Below, one piece after another: positions 15,694 through 23,884 of a stretch of DNA of 24,024 nt. Within the stretch, counting starts at the first letter, position 1, and the number at the start of each line of letters is the position of its first letter. This stretch comes from NC2004 sp050874905 (GTDB lineage: Bacteria; Bacillota; Clostridia; Lachnospirales; Lachnospiraceae), in the NCBI GenBank assembly GCA_050874905.1, contig JBNMLP010000027.1, forward strand, positions 1-24,024. Reading direction: 5' to 3'. The notes below the pieces were generated by a model. It made no database searches. It was given only the letters and a program-made list of their open reading frames with translations, and was not told where the DNA came from. Both the position numbers and the translations under genes were made by a program.

Positions 15694-15723
15694 TTGGTAA
15701 CCTGCAGGGACTTGTGCTATAAT
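15694..15723 (+). promoter_or_regulatory. Promoter of the DUF5662-like / LTA-synthase-like operon
   Basis: TTGGTA (15694-15699), an 18-bp spacer and a perfect TATAAT (15718-15723) with TGC directly before it (extended -10). It faces away from the SCP2-like promoter. The start codon at 15764 is about 34 nt from the predicted transcription start. Confidence 0.65.
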
Positions 15724-15763
15724 GCAAAAAAGAGTTTTAACGGAAAAAGAAAGGAATAAAATC

Positions 15764-16342
15764 ATGAGTGTTTCTAATTTATTGAAACATTTAAAGACGA
15801 TCAACCACCATAAAATGCTGGTGATGAAGCACTGCTTCCAGGTAGGATTATATAAGCAGGGACTGCTGCATGATCTTTCCAAATACTCCTATGTGGAGCT
15901 CCGGACAGGAGCAAAGTATTATCAGGGAGACAAAAGTCCGAATACGGCAGAACGCGAAGCAACCGGATGTTCCGAAGCATGGCTGCATCACAAGGGAAGA
16001 AACAAGCATCATCTGGAATACTGGATTGATTACAGTGCGAATAAAGACGAGGGATTTGCCGGCATGAAAATGCCGGTCAAGTACGTTGTAGAGATGTTTT
16101 GTGACCGGATGGCGGCATGCAAGAATTATCAGAAAGATGCCTATGAGGATTCCAGTCCACTCAACTATTTTTTACGGGGGAAGCATAGATATCAGGACTT
16201 GTTTCATCCAAAAAGCAAGGAACTGTTAGAGCATCTGTTGCGCAAGCTGGCAGAGTGTGGGGAAGAGGAGACATTTCGATACATCAGGGAAGAAATTTTG
16301 ACCGGAAAAGCAGAGATTATCAAAAATTACGATCAAAAGTAG
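15764..16342 (+). CDS. DUF5662-like protein with an HD-like histidine pattern
   Basis: I recognise this 192-residue protein as DUF5662-like, a family without an established reaction. The pattern is rich in likely metal ligands: His23, His36-Asp37 (GLLHDLSKYS), His75-His76 (WLHHKGRNKHH), His82-His83 and Asp114 (FCDRMAACK). This order resembles the H...HD...H...H...D layout of HD-superfamily phosphohydrolases, so a metal-dependent hydrolase is a reasonable guess, but it is inference. ATG 15764 has AAAGGA about 9 nt upstream; the frame is open to an ATG at 15722 that lies on the -10 and is rejected. It is the first gene of an operon with the LTA-synthase-like gene 15 nt downstream. Confidence 0.75.
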   Translation: MSVSNLLKHLKTINHHKMLVMKHCFQVGLYKQGLLHDLSKYSYVELRTGAKYYQGDKSPNTAEREATGCSEAWLHHKGRNKHHLEYWIDYSANKDEGFAGMKMPVKYVVEMFCDRMAACKNYQKDAYEDSSPLNYFLRGKHRYQDLFHPKSKELLEHLLRKLAECGEEETFRYIREEILTGKAEIIKNYDQK

Positions 16343-16357
16343 AAAGGAATGCAGAAC

Positions 16358-18409
16358 ATGAATTGGGAAACAGGAAAAGAAAAAATAAAGAAAGGACTTC
16401 ATCTTTTGATGAAGCAGGGGGCAGTGCGCCTGTTTTTATGGTGTGCGGTACTGGTTTATATTATTGAATCATTTGGAAGACATTCTGTTTTAGGAGGACT
16501 TACCTTTTTTATTGACAGTCCCTTCCGCTATATTATGAACGTGGCACTGGTCATGACACCGTTTACGGTCTTTTTTATGATCCGCAAGCGTTCTATCGGT
16601 ATGGTTCTGGTGAGCTTTGCATGGCTCGCAATTGGTATTACCAATGGTTTAGTGCTTGCCTTTCGTGTTACACCGTTTTCGACGATAGATTTTCGTCTGG
16701 TCGATGCAGCCCTTGGTGTTATTGGCAATTACATGGAGGTCTGGCAGATGATCCTGCTTGGCATCGGTATTGTACTTGCGCTGGCAGCCATGGTGTTTTT
16801 GGTGATCAAGATCAAAAAATATACCGGAAAGATGCATTATATCAGAAATGCAGTGCTGATTGCCGGCTACTGGCTTACCATGTATTTTGGCTTCAAGGCA
16901 CTGGTACATGCGGGAGTATTTGCAACGGTGCTTCCAAACCTTGCATATGCTTATCATGATTACGGAGTAAGCTACTGCTTTGTTGTGACCGGAATGCGAA
17001 ATGGAATCCGTCAGCCAATCGATTATTCCGAGGTGAAAGTAGATCAGATCAAAGAGGGAATTGACAAAAAATTTAAGAGTGAGAAGAAAAAGAGTGAGGT
17101 GAAAAAGCCGAACATCATTTTCTTACAGTTAGAGTCCTTCTTTGATATTACGAAGGTGAAGAATTATTATTTTGAACAAGATCCGCTTCCTTATTTCTCT
17201 TACCTGAAAGAGAATTATTCATCGGGGTATCTAACGGTTCCGGCGTTTGGTGCAGGTACCGCCAATACCGAGTTTGAGGCAATGACCGGAATGAAGCTGA
17301 GCTTCTTTTCACCGGGAGAATATCCATATAAAACAATTCTTAAGAAGCATACGTGTGAGAGTGTGCCGTACGATCTGAAAAAAATAGGATACGGTACGCA
17401 TGTGGTACACAACAATACCGCATCTTTCTATGGAAGAAATAAAGTATTTACGAATCTGGGATATGATTCTTTTTCCACGATTGAAACGATGGATTCAAGA
17501 AATACAACGGCTATTGGATGGGCGAAGGATTACATTTTAACAGATCAGATCATGGATGTGTTGCAGTCTACGACAGGACCGGATTATGTTTATACGATCT
17601 CTGTGCAGGGACATGGAGATTATTACAAAGAAAATGCACAGGCGGATGATCCGGAGATCATGGTAAATAATGTTTCGGAGAAGAAGCAGCAGGATGCTGT
17701 CAACTATTATGTGGAGCAGATTGGTGAGATGGATGCGTTCTTAAAGCAGCTTTGTGAAAAACTGAGCCAGTTTGACGAGGACACCATTCTGGTAATGTAT
17801 GGCGATCATCTTCCGGGACTTGGATTTAGTGATGACGATCTGATCAACGGTGATGTTTTCCAGACCGAGTATGTGATCTGGAGTAATTTTGGACTGAAGA
17901 AGAAGGATAAGGATTTAAGTGCTTATCAGCTCGCCGCAGAGGTGTTAAACCGTGTGAATATCCATGAAGGTAATATCATCCGGTATCACCAGCGGTATAA
18001 AGGCAAAAAGGGCTATCTTAGCAATTTAAGACAGCTCCAGTATGATATGTTGTATGGAAACCAGTATATCTATGACCAGAACAATCCATTCCTGCAGACG
18101 GATCTGATCTTTGGCGTACACAATGTCATGATCAATTCCATTCTGCCGTCAGAGGACAGCACGATGCTTTACGGTTCTTCCTTTACCCAGTTCTCTCATG
18201 CATTTGTCAATGGAGAAGAGGTTGATGTAGAATTTGTGGATAGCAGTGCCCTTCGTCTGCTCACTCCGGTAAAAGAGGGAGACAGTGTGATGGTCGAGAT
18301 TCAAAACAGCAAGGGTAAGGTGCTGCAGCGCAGCAATGAGCTGGTTTATCCAAACAGTTATAAACCGGCCGGAGATGCTACGACAGTACCGGCACGTTAT
18401 GTACGATAG
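16358..18409 (+). CDS. LTA synthase family membrane sulfatase-fold transferase
   Basis: The 683-residue protein has five membrane segments (within about 20-215), a basic linker, and an extracellular sulfatase-fold domain (about 248-560) like LtaS. Catalytic positions are visible: Glu259 (LQLESFF), Thr301 in GAGTANTE as the expected nucleophile, His419 (QGHGDY), and Asp483-His484 (YGDHLPG). LtaS polymerizes glycerol phosphate from phosphatidylglycerol onto a glycolipid anchor. Relatives also attach phosphoglycerol to other surface glycans, so the acceptor is open. Residues about 595-683 form an extra C-terminal beta-rich part, possibly IPT/TIG-like, not found in S. aureus LtaS. ATG 16358 is chosen because AAAGGA lies 9 nt upstream; ATG 16349 abuts that site. 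Confidence 0.85.
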   Translation: MNWETGKEKIKKGLHLLMKQGAVRLFLWCAVLVYIIESFGRHSVLGGLTFFIDSPFRYIMNVALVMTPFTVFFMIRKRSIGMVLVSFAWLAIGITNGLVLAFRVTPFSTIDFRLVDAALGVIGNYMEVWQMILLGIGIVLALAAMVFLVIKIKKYTGKMHYIRNAVLIAGYWLTMYFGFKALVHAGVFATVLPNLAYAYHDYGVSYCFVVTGMRNGIRQPIDYSEVKVDQIKEGIDKKFKSEKKKSEVKKPNIIFLQLESFFDITKVKNYYFEQDPLPYFSYLKENYSSGYLTVPAFGAGTANTEFEAMTGMKLSFFSPGEYPYKTILKKHTCESVPYDLKKIGYGTHVVHNNTASFYGRNKVFTNLGYDSFSTIETMDSRNTTAIGWAKDYILTDQIMDVLQSTTGPDYVYTISVQGHGDYYKENAQADDPEIMVNNVSEKKQQDAVNYYVEQIGEMDAFLKQLCEKLSQFDEDTILVMYGDHLPGLGFSDDDLINGDVFQTEYVIWSNFGLKKKDKDLSAYQLAAEVLNRVNIHEGNIIRYHQRYKGKKGYLSNLRQLQYDMLYGNQYIYDQNNPFLQTDLIFGVHNVMINSILPSEDSTMLYGSSFTQFSHAFVNGEEVDVEFVDSSALRLLTPVKEGDSVMVEIQNSKGKVLQRSNELVYPNSYKPAGDATTVPARYVR

Positions 18410-18420
18410 GAAGTTAAAAA

Positions 18421-18999
18421 ATGAGTGAAAAAAAACAATACTGGAAGGGCGGAAATATGCTATATCCCCTTCCAGCCGTTATGGTGAGCTGTCAAAGACC
18501 GGGAGAGCGTGCCAATATCATCACGGTGGCGTGGACGGGCACCGTTTGTACGAATCCTCCCATGGTATATATATCCGTACGTCCTAACCGGTATTCCTAT
18601 GATATTATCAGGGAAACCAAAGAGTTTGTGATCAATCTGACCAACGAGGCATTGGTGAAAGCGGTGGATTACTGTGGTGTCGTTTCCGGACGGGATGTAG
18701 ATAAGTTTGAACGGATGCATCTGACACAGGAAAAATCACTGGTGGTAAATGCCCCTTCCATTTTGGAATCGCCGGTAAATATAGAATGCCAGGTCACAGA
18801 GGTGAAGGAGCTTGGCTCTCATCACATGTTCCTGGCAAATGTTGTAAAAGTACATGTAAAAGAGGATCTGCTGGATGAAAAGGGACGTTTTATGTTAGAA
18901 CGTGCCGGATTGATCCATTATTCGCATGGTTCCTATTTTTCGCAGGGGCAGGAACTGGGTTCCTTTGGCTATTCTGTGCGAAAAAACAAAAAGAAGTAG
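18421..18999 (+). CDS. Flavin reductase-like, FMN-binding split-barrel protein
   Basis: The 192-residue protein belongs to the flavin reductase-like family. It opens with PLPAVMVSCQRPGERANIITVAWTGTV, where TVAWTG binds the FMN phosphate, and continues with NPPMVYISVRPNRYSYDIIRE, FVINLTNE and the VSGRDVDKF segment. These proteins bind FMN and either reduce free flavin for a partner oxygenase or act on small substrates. In anaerobes the role is largely unknown. AGGA lies 9 nt before ATG and the gene follows the LTA-synthase-like gene by 11 nt, so it is the third gene of that operon. It converges with asnB with a single base between the stops, and I see no terminator there. Confidence 0.85.
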   Translation: MSEKKQYWKGGNMLYPLPAVMVSCQRPGERANIITVAWTGTVCTNPPMVYISVRPNRYSYDIIRETKEFVINLTNEALVKAVDYCGVVSGRDVDKFERMHLTQEKSLVVNAPSILESPVNIECQVTEVKELGSHHMFLANVVKVHVKEDLLDEKGRFMLERAGLIHYSHGSYFSQGQELGSFGYSVRKNKKK

Positions 19000-19000
19000 A

Positions 19001-20857
19001 TCAGATATCAAGTGCAATATCGTATTTCTGCATCCAGTAGTTGATCTCGATCAGATAGGCAAATAGTTGCGGCTGTGCCATAAGCTGGCCAAACCATGGT
19101 TTTCCATAGTCGGACGGGGTGGAAAGTACCTGATTGTCATAGGAGTCCTGCACAAGCTTATGAAGCGGCTGCGACGTATCCTGCATAATAGAAGACAGTT
19201 TTTCGCGAAGTAAATGTTCGTATTCCGGATGATAGGTTTTTGGATACGGACATTTTTTTCGGTCGATCACAGAGGCTGGCAGGATCGTTCTGGCAGCATC
19301 CTTTAACAGACCTTTCACAACTCCATTTGGACATTTCAGATCTCCCGGTACATTGTAAATGTATTCGACCACATGATGATCCGCAAATGGAACACGTACC
19401 TCTAATCCGTTTGCCATTGTCATACGGTCTTTGCGTTCTAAGAGCGTCTGCATAAACCACATGATGTTCAGGTAGCCCAGTTCGCGCTGGCGTTTCTTTC
19501 GTCCGGTTTCTCCCGGAAGGGACGGAACATCAGCAATCGTTTTTTCGTACTGGCATGCCACATAATCCCGGAGCATGGTTTCAGAGCTTAAAAGCTCCGG
19601 ATTGATAAGCTGCTCCCGGATTTCAAAATTTCTTGACCATGGAAATTCGGCTTTGGTGAAGCTGTCCTCTGCATGGAACCAAGGATAGCCAAAGAACAGT
19701 TCGTCGGCACATTCTCCACTTAAGCATACCGTATGCTGCGGTTTGATCAGACTGGTGAAATAAAGCATGGAGGAATCGACATCCGCCATTCCCGGATAAT
19801 CCTTGGCATCTACCGCATCGTACAGACACTGGTAGAGGGCTTCATTGTCACATTCTAAAAAGGTGTGATGACATCCTAAATAAGACACCATTTCCTCGAC
19901 GAAAGGACGATCCATATCCGGCTGAAAGCTGGAGGAACGGAAATATTTCTGATTTCCGGTAAAATCAAAGGAATAGGTGCAAAGCGTACGGTCGTGCGCT
20001 TTCATATAGCGGGAGGCAACACTGGAAACAATGGAGGAATCCAGGCCTCCCGACAACAAAGTACAGATGGGAACATCCGAAACAAGCTGTCTTTCAATGG
20101 CAGAAAAAAGACGGCTGCGGATCTCCTCTACGGTTTTTTCATAGGAATCGGTGTGTTCGTAAACTGGAAGCTTCCAGTATGGATAGCACCGCATACCGCA
20201 GTCATCAATGATGGCGGCATGACCGGGCAGCAATTCTTTTACTCCCTCAAATACGGTGACACCAGGGGTTCTTGCCGGACCTAATCCAAACAATTCGCAA
20301 AGTCCGTACCTGCCAACTGCCGGACGGTTTTTCGGATAGGCAAAGAGTGCTTTCGGTTCGGAACCAAACAAAATTTTCTGATCAAAATACATATAAAAAA
20401 GAGGCTTTACTCCCATGCGGTCACGGCACAACAGTACCCTTCTGTATTTTCCATCCCAGATTGCAAAACTGTAAATGCCCTCCAGCATGGTTAAAATGTC
20501 ATTGCCGTACGCAATGTAGCCCATAAGAACGGCTTCCGTATCAGATTTTGTATGAAGGGAAAAGCCTTTTTTGCGGATGGCATCCTGAATTTCTCTCGTA
20601 TTATAAAGCTCTCCGTTGTAAACAATATGATAGCGGTGGGAACCGATCGTTGCTGACATCGGCTGCTTTCCGTGTACCAGATCGACAACGGAAAGTCTGC
20701 GGTGTGCAAATGCGATGTGTTCATCCACAACCGCTCCCTCTTCATCCGGACCACGATGCTTTAATGTATTGCGCATGTTCAAAAGAATTGCTTCATGAGG
20801 AGCGGTATCCAGAGTCAGATTATGACAAAAATCAATATATCCACAAATTCCACACAT
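19001..20857 (-). CDS. asnB: Asparagine synthetase (glutamine-hydrolysing), AsnB/AsnO type
   Basis: The 618-residue enzyme makes asparagine from aspartate, glutamine and ATP. The N-terminal glutaminase domain begins MCGICGYIDF, giving catalytic Cys2 after Met removal, with KHRGPDEEG, HRRLSVVDL and IVYNGELYN. The synthetase domain has the PP-loop LLSGGLDSSIV, SGECADELFFGYPW and LEVRVPFADHHVVEYIY. The length is close to the B. subtilis sporulation-associated AsnO (YisO, about 614 residues). AAAGGAAG lies about 9 nt before ATG 20857. dpaB ends only 78 nt upstream on the same strand with no terminator between, so it may be read from the dpaA promoter. The gap holds a palindrome (ACCACATTGTGGT) of unknown meaning. 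No terminator is visible after its stop. Confidence 0.92.
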   Translation of the reverse strand: MCGICGYIDFCHNLTLDTAPHEAILLNMRNTLKHRGPDEEGAVVDEHIAFAHRRLSVVDLVHGKQPMSATIGSHRYHIVYNGELYNTREIQDAIRKKGFSLHTKSDTEAVLMGYIAYGNDILTMLEGIYSFAIWDGKYRRVLLCRDRMGVKPLFYMYFDQKILFGSEPKALFAYPKNRPAVGRYGLCELFGLGPARTPGVTVFEGVKELLPGHAAIIDDCGMRCYPYWKLPVYEHTDSYEKTVEEIRSRLFSAIERQLVSDVPICTLLSGGLDSSIVSSVASRYMKAHDRTLCTYSFDFTGNQKYFRSSSFQPDMDRPFVEEMVSYLGCHHTFLECDNEALYQCLYDAVDAKDYPGMADVDSSMLYFTSLIKPQHTVCLSGECADELFFGYPWFHAEDSFTKAEFPWSRNFEIREQLINPELLSSETMLRDYVACQYEKTIADVPSLPGETGRKKRQRELGYLNIMWFMQTLLERKDRMTMANGLEVRVPFADHHVVEYIYNVPGDLKCPNGVVKGLLKDAARTILPASVIDRKKCPYPKTYHPEYEHLLREKLSSIMQDTSQPLHKLVQDSYDNQVLSTPSDYGKPWFGQLMAQPQLFAYLIEINYWMQKYDIALDI

Positions 20858-20935
20858 AAATTGAACTTCCTTTCCACCACAATGTGGTTTTGGTTCATTT
20901 TTATGCGGCAGAGGGGAAAATATGCAAAAAGAGCA

Positions 20936-21547
20936 TTATTTTTTAAACGGACTCTGGATCACCGGCTGCAACTGCTGACCGTGAAGTGCTGCAACGATCG
21001 TATCCTGAAGCAGTTCGACATGTGCGGTCATGGAATTTGGCTTTTTCACATAGTCGTCCTGACCATAAGGAACAAAATAAATATGTTTGGCATTCATTAA
21101 CAGACCGAGCTGTTTCATGCAAAGTCCCAGGGCATCATTGGTGGAAAGGGAGAGAATCAGAGGGCGGTTGTTGCGTAAATGCGCCTTTGCCGCCATCAGT
21201 ACCGGAGTATCGGTGATCGAATTTGCCAGTTTGCTCAAGGTATTGCCCGTGCAAGGAAAAATGACCATGGCATCCATATGGTATTTAGGGCCAAAGGGCT
21301 CTGCCTCCGGAATGGTGGTGATGACCGGTCTTTCACAGATCTCCTCCAGCCGTTTGCGGTGTTCTTTGCTGGTGCCAAAGCGGGAATCCAGCGTGGCGGC
21401 ATGATAGGAGAGGATGGGATAAAGCTCTGCCTTTGCCGCCTTTAGTTTTTCTAATTCTGTAAAAAGTTTGGAAAAGGTGCAGAAGGAACCGGTGATGGCG
21501 ATTCCGATCTTTTTTCCTTCTAGGGATGATTCAGGATTGTGGGACAT
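20936..21547 (-). CDS. dpaB: Dipicolinate synthase subunit B (flavoprotein-like)
   Basis: The 203-residue product matches SpoVFB/DpaB, which with DpaA converts dihydroxytetrahydrodipicolinate to dipicolinic acid in the mother cell during sporulation. The N-terminus GKKIGIAITGSFCTFSKLF is a flavin-dependent decarboxylase-like nucleotide fold, and PCTGNTLSKLANSITDTPVLMAAKAHLRNNRP is the typical central block. The start lies within the last 17 nt of dpaA in another frame, so the pair is translationally coupled. The length is normal. Some clostridia lack SpoVF and use an Etf-type enzyme; this organism has the dedicated pair. Confidence 0.92.
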   Translation of the reverse strand: MSHNPESSLEGKKIGIAITGSFCTFSKLFTELEKLKAAKAELYPILSYHAATLDSRFGTSKEHRKRLEEICERPVITTIPEAEPFGPKYHMDAMVIFPCTGNTLSKLANSITDTPVLMAAKAHLRNNRPLILSLSTNDALGLCMKQLGLLMNAKHIYFVPYGQDDYVKKPNSMTAHVELLQDTIVAALHGQQLQPVIQSPFKK

Positions 21548-22460
21548 AAAGAGAACTCCTTTCTTTGATCTGATTTACGATAATGTCATATAAAATCTGT
21601 GCGGAGGCTTTTGGGGCAATTTTGCCTGGAATGCCTAAGTAAAGCGTTGCATTTAATTGATGTTTTTTCGCATAGTCGTAATCTAAGCCTCCCGGTGCCG
21701 AGGCAATATCCACGATCGTACAGTCAAAGGAAAGCTTTTCAAGAATCTCCTTTGTTAAAACACGATCCGGAATGGTGTTGAAAATATAATGGTAGGAGTC
21801 GAGACTGGTGGCAGTGGCAAGCACATTTACCGGAAGATAATGCATGCCATTGCGAATGGCAAGAGTTCTCGTTTCTTCCCGGCGTCCGGTGACGGTCACA
21901 TCTGCCATCAGGGCTCTGCATTTTTCCGCCAGACAGGTGCCGCAAAGTCCGTATCCAAGAACTAAAACTTTGCTCTGATGCAGATTGCCGCTGCTGTGGT
22001 TGATCGCATAGCTGATCGCTCCCTCTGCGGTGGCGATCGCATTCAGACGGGAAAAGGAAGTGTTTTTGATATAGTCATACGATTGGATGCCACGCTCTTG
22101 CAGGAAGGATTTTAAAGAATCAGGGATCATTCCCGCGATCACATAATTTTTCTGGGACAGATTTTGAAAAAGACTGTTGATTAGTATCTGCTTATTTGTA
22201 AAGGCCTGCTGTAAGTAGATCTGGTCTTTGGTACAGGGAATCGGACCTAAGACCAGATCGCAGGAGGACAATAAACCGTATTCCTCCTCCTCGTGAAAGA
22301 GCATTTGCTTTTTATATTTTTTCACAATTGATTTTCCCAGCAATGCTTCCACACGGTCTTTGGGAATGGCAAAAAAATGAACGGTATGACCTGCGTCCAT
22401 GAGGATCTGACCCAGATAGATCTGCCGTTCATCTCCACCAAGTAGAGCAACACGAAACAT
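21531..22460 (-). CDS. dpaA: Dipicolinate synthase subunit A
   Basis: The 309-residue protein is SpoVFA/DpaA, the NAD(P)-dependent partner of DpaB. The N-terminus MFRVALLGGDERQIYLG is a family hallmark. A second Rossmann fold has VLVLGYGLCGTCLAEKC with the GxGxxG motif, and DIASAPGGLDYDYAKK and LGIPGKIAPKASAQIL close the protein. Dipicolinate, as the calcium salt, dehydrates the spore core and gives heat resistance. ATG 22460 follows AGAAAGG at normal distance. A sigma-K-like promoter lies 35 nt upstream (22495-22521), and a terminator for the HD-GYP gene isolates it from the next unit. It overlaps dpaB by 17 nt. Confidence 0.93.
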   Translation of the reverse strand: MFRVALLGGDERQIYLGQILMDAGHTVHFFAIPKDRVEALLGKSIVKKYKKQMLFHEEEEYGLLSSCDLVLGPIPCTKDQIYLQQAFTNKQILINSLFQNLSQKNYVIAGMIPDSLKSFLQERGIQSYDYIKNTSFSRLNAIATAEGAISYAINHSSGNLHQSKVLVLGYGLCGTCLAEKCRALMADVTVTGRREETRTLAIRNGMHYLPVNVLATATSLDSYHYIFNTIPDRVLTKEILEKLSFDCTIVDIASAPGGLDYDYAKKHQLNATLYLGIPGKIAPKASAQILYDIIVNQIKERSSLYVPQS

Positions 22461-22494
22461 ATGAAAACCTTTCTGTGTGGGATTTCTTTACTGA

Positions 22495-22521
22495 TACTAT
22501 ATGAATGGGAAAAGAGGGTGT
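22495..22521 (-). promoter_or_regulatory. Sigma-K-type promoter of dpaA
   Basis: On the minus strand CATATAGTA (22503-22495) matches the sigma-K -10 consensus CATAnnnTA, and ACA (22521-22519) lies 15 nt upstream, fitting the AC-containing -35. The spoVF operon of B. subtilis is sigma-K controlled. The predicted leader is about 28 nt. Confidence 0.65.
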
Positions 22522-22523
22522 GC

Positions 22524-22566
22524 AAAAAAAGCCCGCCTTTTCATGGAAAAAACCGAAAAAGGCGGG
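22524..22566 (-). terminator. Intrinsic terminator of the HD-GYP gene
   Basis: On the minus strand CCCGCCTTTT pairs with AAAAGGCGGG (22566-22532 span) around a 15-nt loop and is followed by a T-run (22530-22524). It lies 25 nt after the HD-GYP stop, and its T-run ends just before the -35 of dpaA. Confidence 0.85.
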
Positions 22567-22590
22567 AATAATAAGGAAAAATGAAAATTT

Positions 22591-23466
22591 TTACATGATA
22601 TGAAGAATACGCCGTCGTTCGTCCAGTGCAAGATTGATGGTTTTTCCATTGATCTCGACGACCGGATTGGAAAGATTGTGTGGATTGACGGCAGTGATGA
22701 TGCCACTTTCCCTGGTGTTTAATGTGACCGGATAACCGATATAAGTATCCAGCATGGATCGCAGGAATAAAATGGTAAAATCAGTATCGTATTTATGCAG
22801 ACCATCCTTTTCAAATAAAGCTATGATCTGAAATGGACAGATGGCTTCCCGGTAACCGCGGCCTGCGATCATTCCGGCATATACATCACATATGGAAATA
22901 ATACGGGTAAATTCATTGATGTTTAAACCGGTCGTTCCCATTGGATAGCCAGAGCCGTCCAGTCGTTCGTGATGCATTAACGCAACGGCCGGGATCCGTG
23001 GATCACGGATCAGCGGATGCAATATATCATATCCGGCTTTTGCATGTTTTTTGATCAGATTAAATTCATGTGTGGTAAGACGTTCTTTTTTATGTAAGAT
23101 GACAGGATCTACTGCCAGTTTTCCGATGTCGTGAAGCAGGGCAGCTTCTGTTAAAAGATCCAGTTCTTCTCTCCTCATGTGGTTTAGATCTCCAAGCATA
23201 CGGGAGAGCAATGCCACATTGATCGAGTGCTCATAAATGGGATCGCTTCCGTTGCGGCAGGCATTTAGAGAATCAAAGACCTGCTTTTCACTGGAAAAAG
23301 ATTCATAAAAAGAAACAAAGTTGGACATAAGATCGGAAATGCTGTGGTCACTGTGTTTTGTACGGATCTCGGTAAAAACCTCCGCAAGCTGTGTGCAGAT
23401 TGCCTGATAATCATCCGCAAAATGAAGTGGCGTGTCATAAGTCATGCCGGTTGTTGAATCATTCAA
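22591..23466 (-). CDS. HD-GYP domain protein (probable cyclic-di-GMP phosphodiesterase)
   Basis: The 291-residue protein has an HD-GYP domain (about 75-230) with intact motifs: His112-Asp113 (LLHDIGK), His141, His165-His166-Glu167 and DGSGYP (170-175), then ISICDVYAGMI. HD-GYP proteins hydrolyse cyclic-di-GMP using a bi- or trinuclear metal centre. The first 70 residues are helical with no receiver or PAS domain. The last 60 (TGIITAVNPHNL-type segment) form a small beta-rich tail common in Firmicute members. The start is TTG 23466, with AGAGG 7 nt upstream; the nearest in-frame ATG would leave 31 nt. It is a single-gene unit, divergent from the SASP gene, with its own terminator. Confidence 0.87.
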   Translation of the reverse strand: MNDSTTGMTYDTPLHFADDYQAICTQLAEVFTEIRTKHSDHSISDLMSNFVSFYESFSSEKQVFDSLNACRNGSDPIYEHSINVALLSRMLGDLNHMRREELDLLTEAALLHDIGKLAVDPVILHKKERLTTHEFNLIKKHAKAGYDILHPLIRDPRIPAVALMHHERLDGSGYPMGTTGLNINEFTRIISICDVYAGMIAGRGYREAICPFQIIALFEKDGLHKYDTDFTILFLRSMLDTYIGYPVTLNTRESGIITAVNPHNLSNPVVEINGKTINLALDERRRILHIM

Positions 23467-23501
23467 ATTCTCACCTCTTTCACTTTTGTAAACATACTAT
23501 T

Positions 23502-23531
23502 ATTTTACCATATCTGCCTTTCATAGCGCAA
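23502..23531 (-). promoter_or_regulatory. Promoter of the HD-GYP gene
   Basis: On the minus strand TTGCGC (23531-23526), an 18-bp spacer and TAAAAT (23507-23502) with a preceding TGG form an extended -10, housekeeping-type promoter. The leader is about 30 nt. Confidence 0.4.
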
Positions 23532-23553
23532 CTGAATTACAAAAGTTACCAAT

Positions 23554-23581
23554 CATAGAAAACAGGGTGCAGGGTACAATA
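23554..23581 (+). promoter_or_regulatory. Possible sigma-G-like promoter of the SASP gene
   Basis: CATA (23554-23557), a 17-bp spacer and TACAATA (23575-23581) give a partial match to forespore sigma-G promoters. SASP genes are normally sigma-G controlled, but the match is imperfect. A 6-bp hairpin (AGACAA, GCAA, TTGTCT; 23588-23603) follows in the leader. Confidence 0.3.
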
Positions 23582-23630
23582 GTAATAAGACAAGCAATTG
23601 TCTAAAAAAAATTTTGGGAGGTAGATTATT

Positions 23631-23834
23631 ATGTCTAAATCAAACGAAGTACCACAGGCAAGAGAAGCTCTGGATCGTTTTAAGATGGAGGTAGCCAGCG
23701 AGATCGGTGTACCTTTAAAGCAGGGTTATAACGGAGATTTAACCAGCGCACAGAATGGTTCTGTTGGTGGTGAAATGGTTCGTAAAATGATTAAGAGACA
23801 GGAAGAGGCAATGTCCGGTTCTGGTAAATACTAA
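23631..23834 (+). CDS. Small acid-soluble spore protein, alpha/beta type
   Basis: The 67-residue protein coats forespore DNA and protects it from UV and heat. The core ALDRFKMEVASEIGVPL holds the germination-protease site, with cleavage expected between Glu20 and Val21. The second DNA-binding block is SAQNGSVGGEMVRKMIKRQE, near the family consensus. GGGAGG lies 9 nt before ATG, a strong site as expected for an abundant spore protein. It is a single-gene unit. Its terminator hairpin (23863-23884) runs directly into the right copy of the repeat. Confidence 0.95.
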   Translation: MSKSNEVPQAREALDRFKMEVASEIGVPLKQGYNGDLTSAQNGSVGGEMVRKMIKRQEEAMSGSGKY

Positions 23835-23862
23835 TCAAAAAAGCGAAATTTAGGAAAAAGGG

Positions 23863-23884
23863 AGGATGCGAAATAACGCATCCT
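23863..23884 (+). terminator. SASP terminator hairpin without its T-run
   Basis: AGGATGCG (23863-23870) pairs with CGCATCCT (23877-23884) around AAATAA. Instead of a T-run, the repeat begins at 23885. Termination of the SASP transcript may now depend on the hairpin and T-run inside the repeat (23895-23934). Confidence 0.65.

Noticed and set aside
20858..20935. Terminator between dpaB and asnB
   Set aside because: The ACCACATTGTGGT palindrome leaves too small a loop for a stable hairpin and has no T-run after it.
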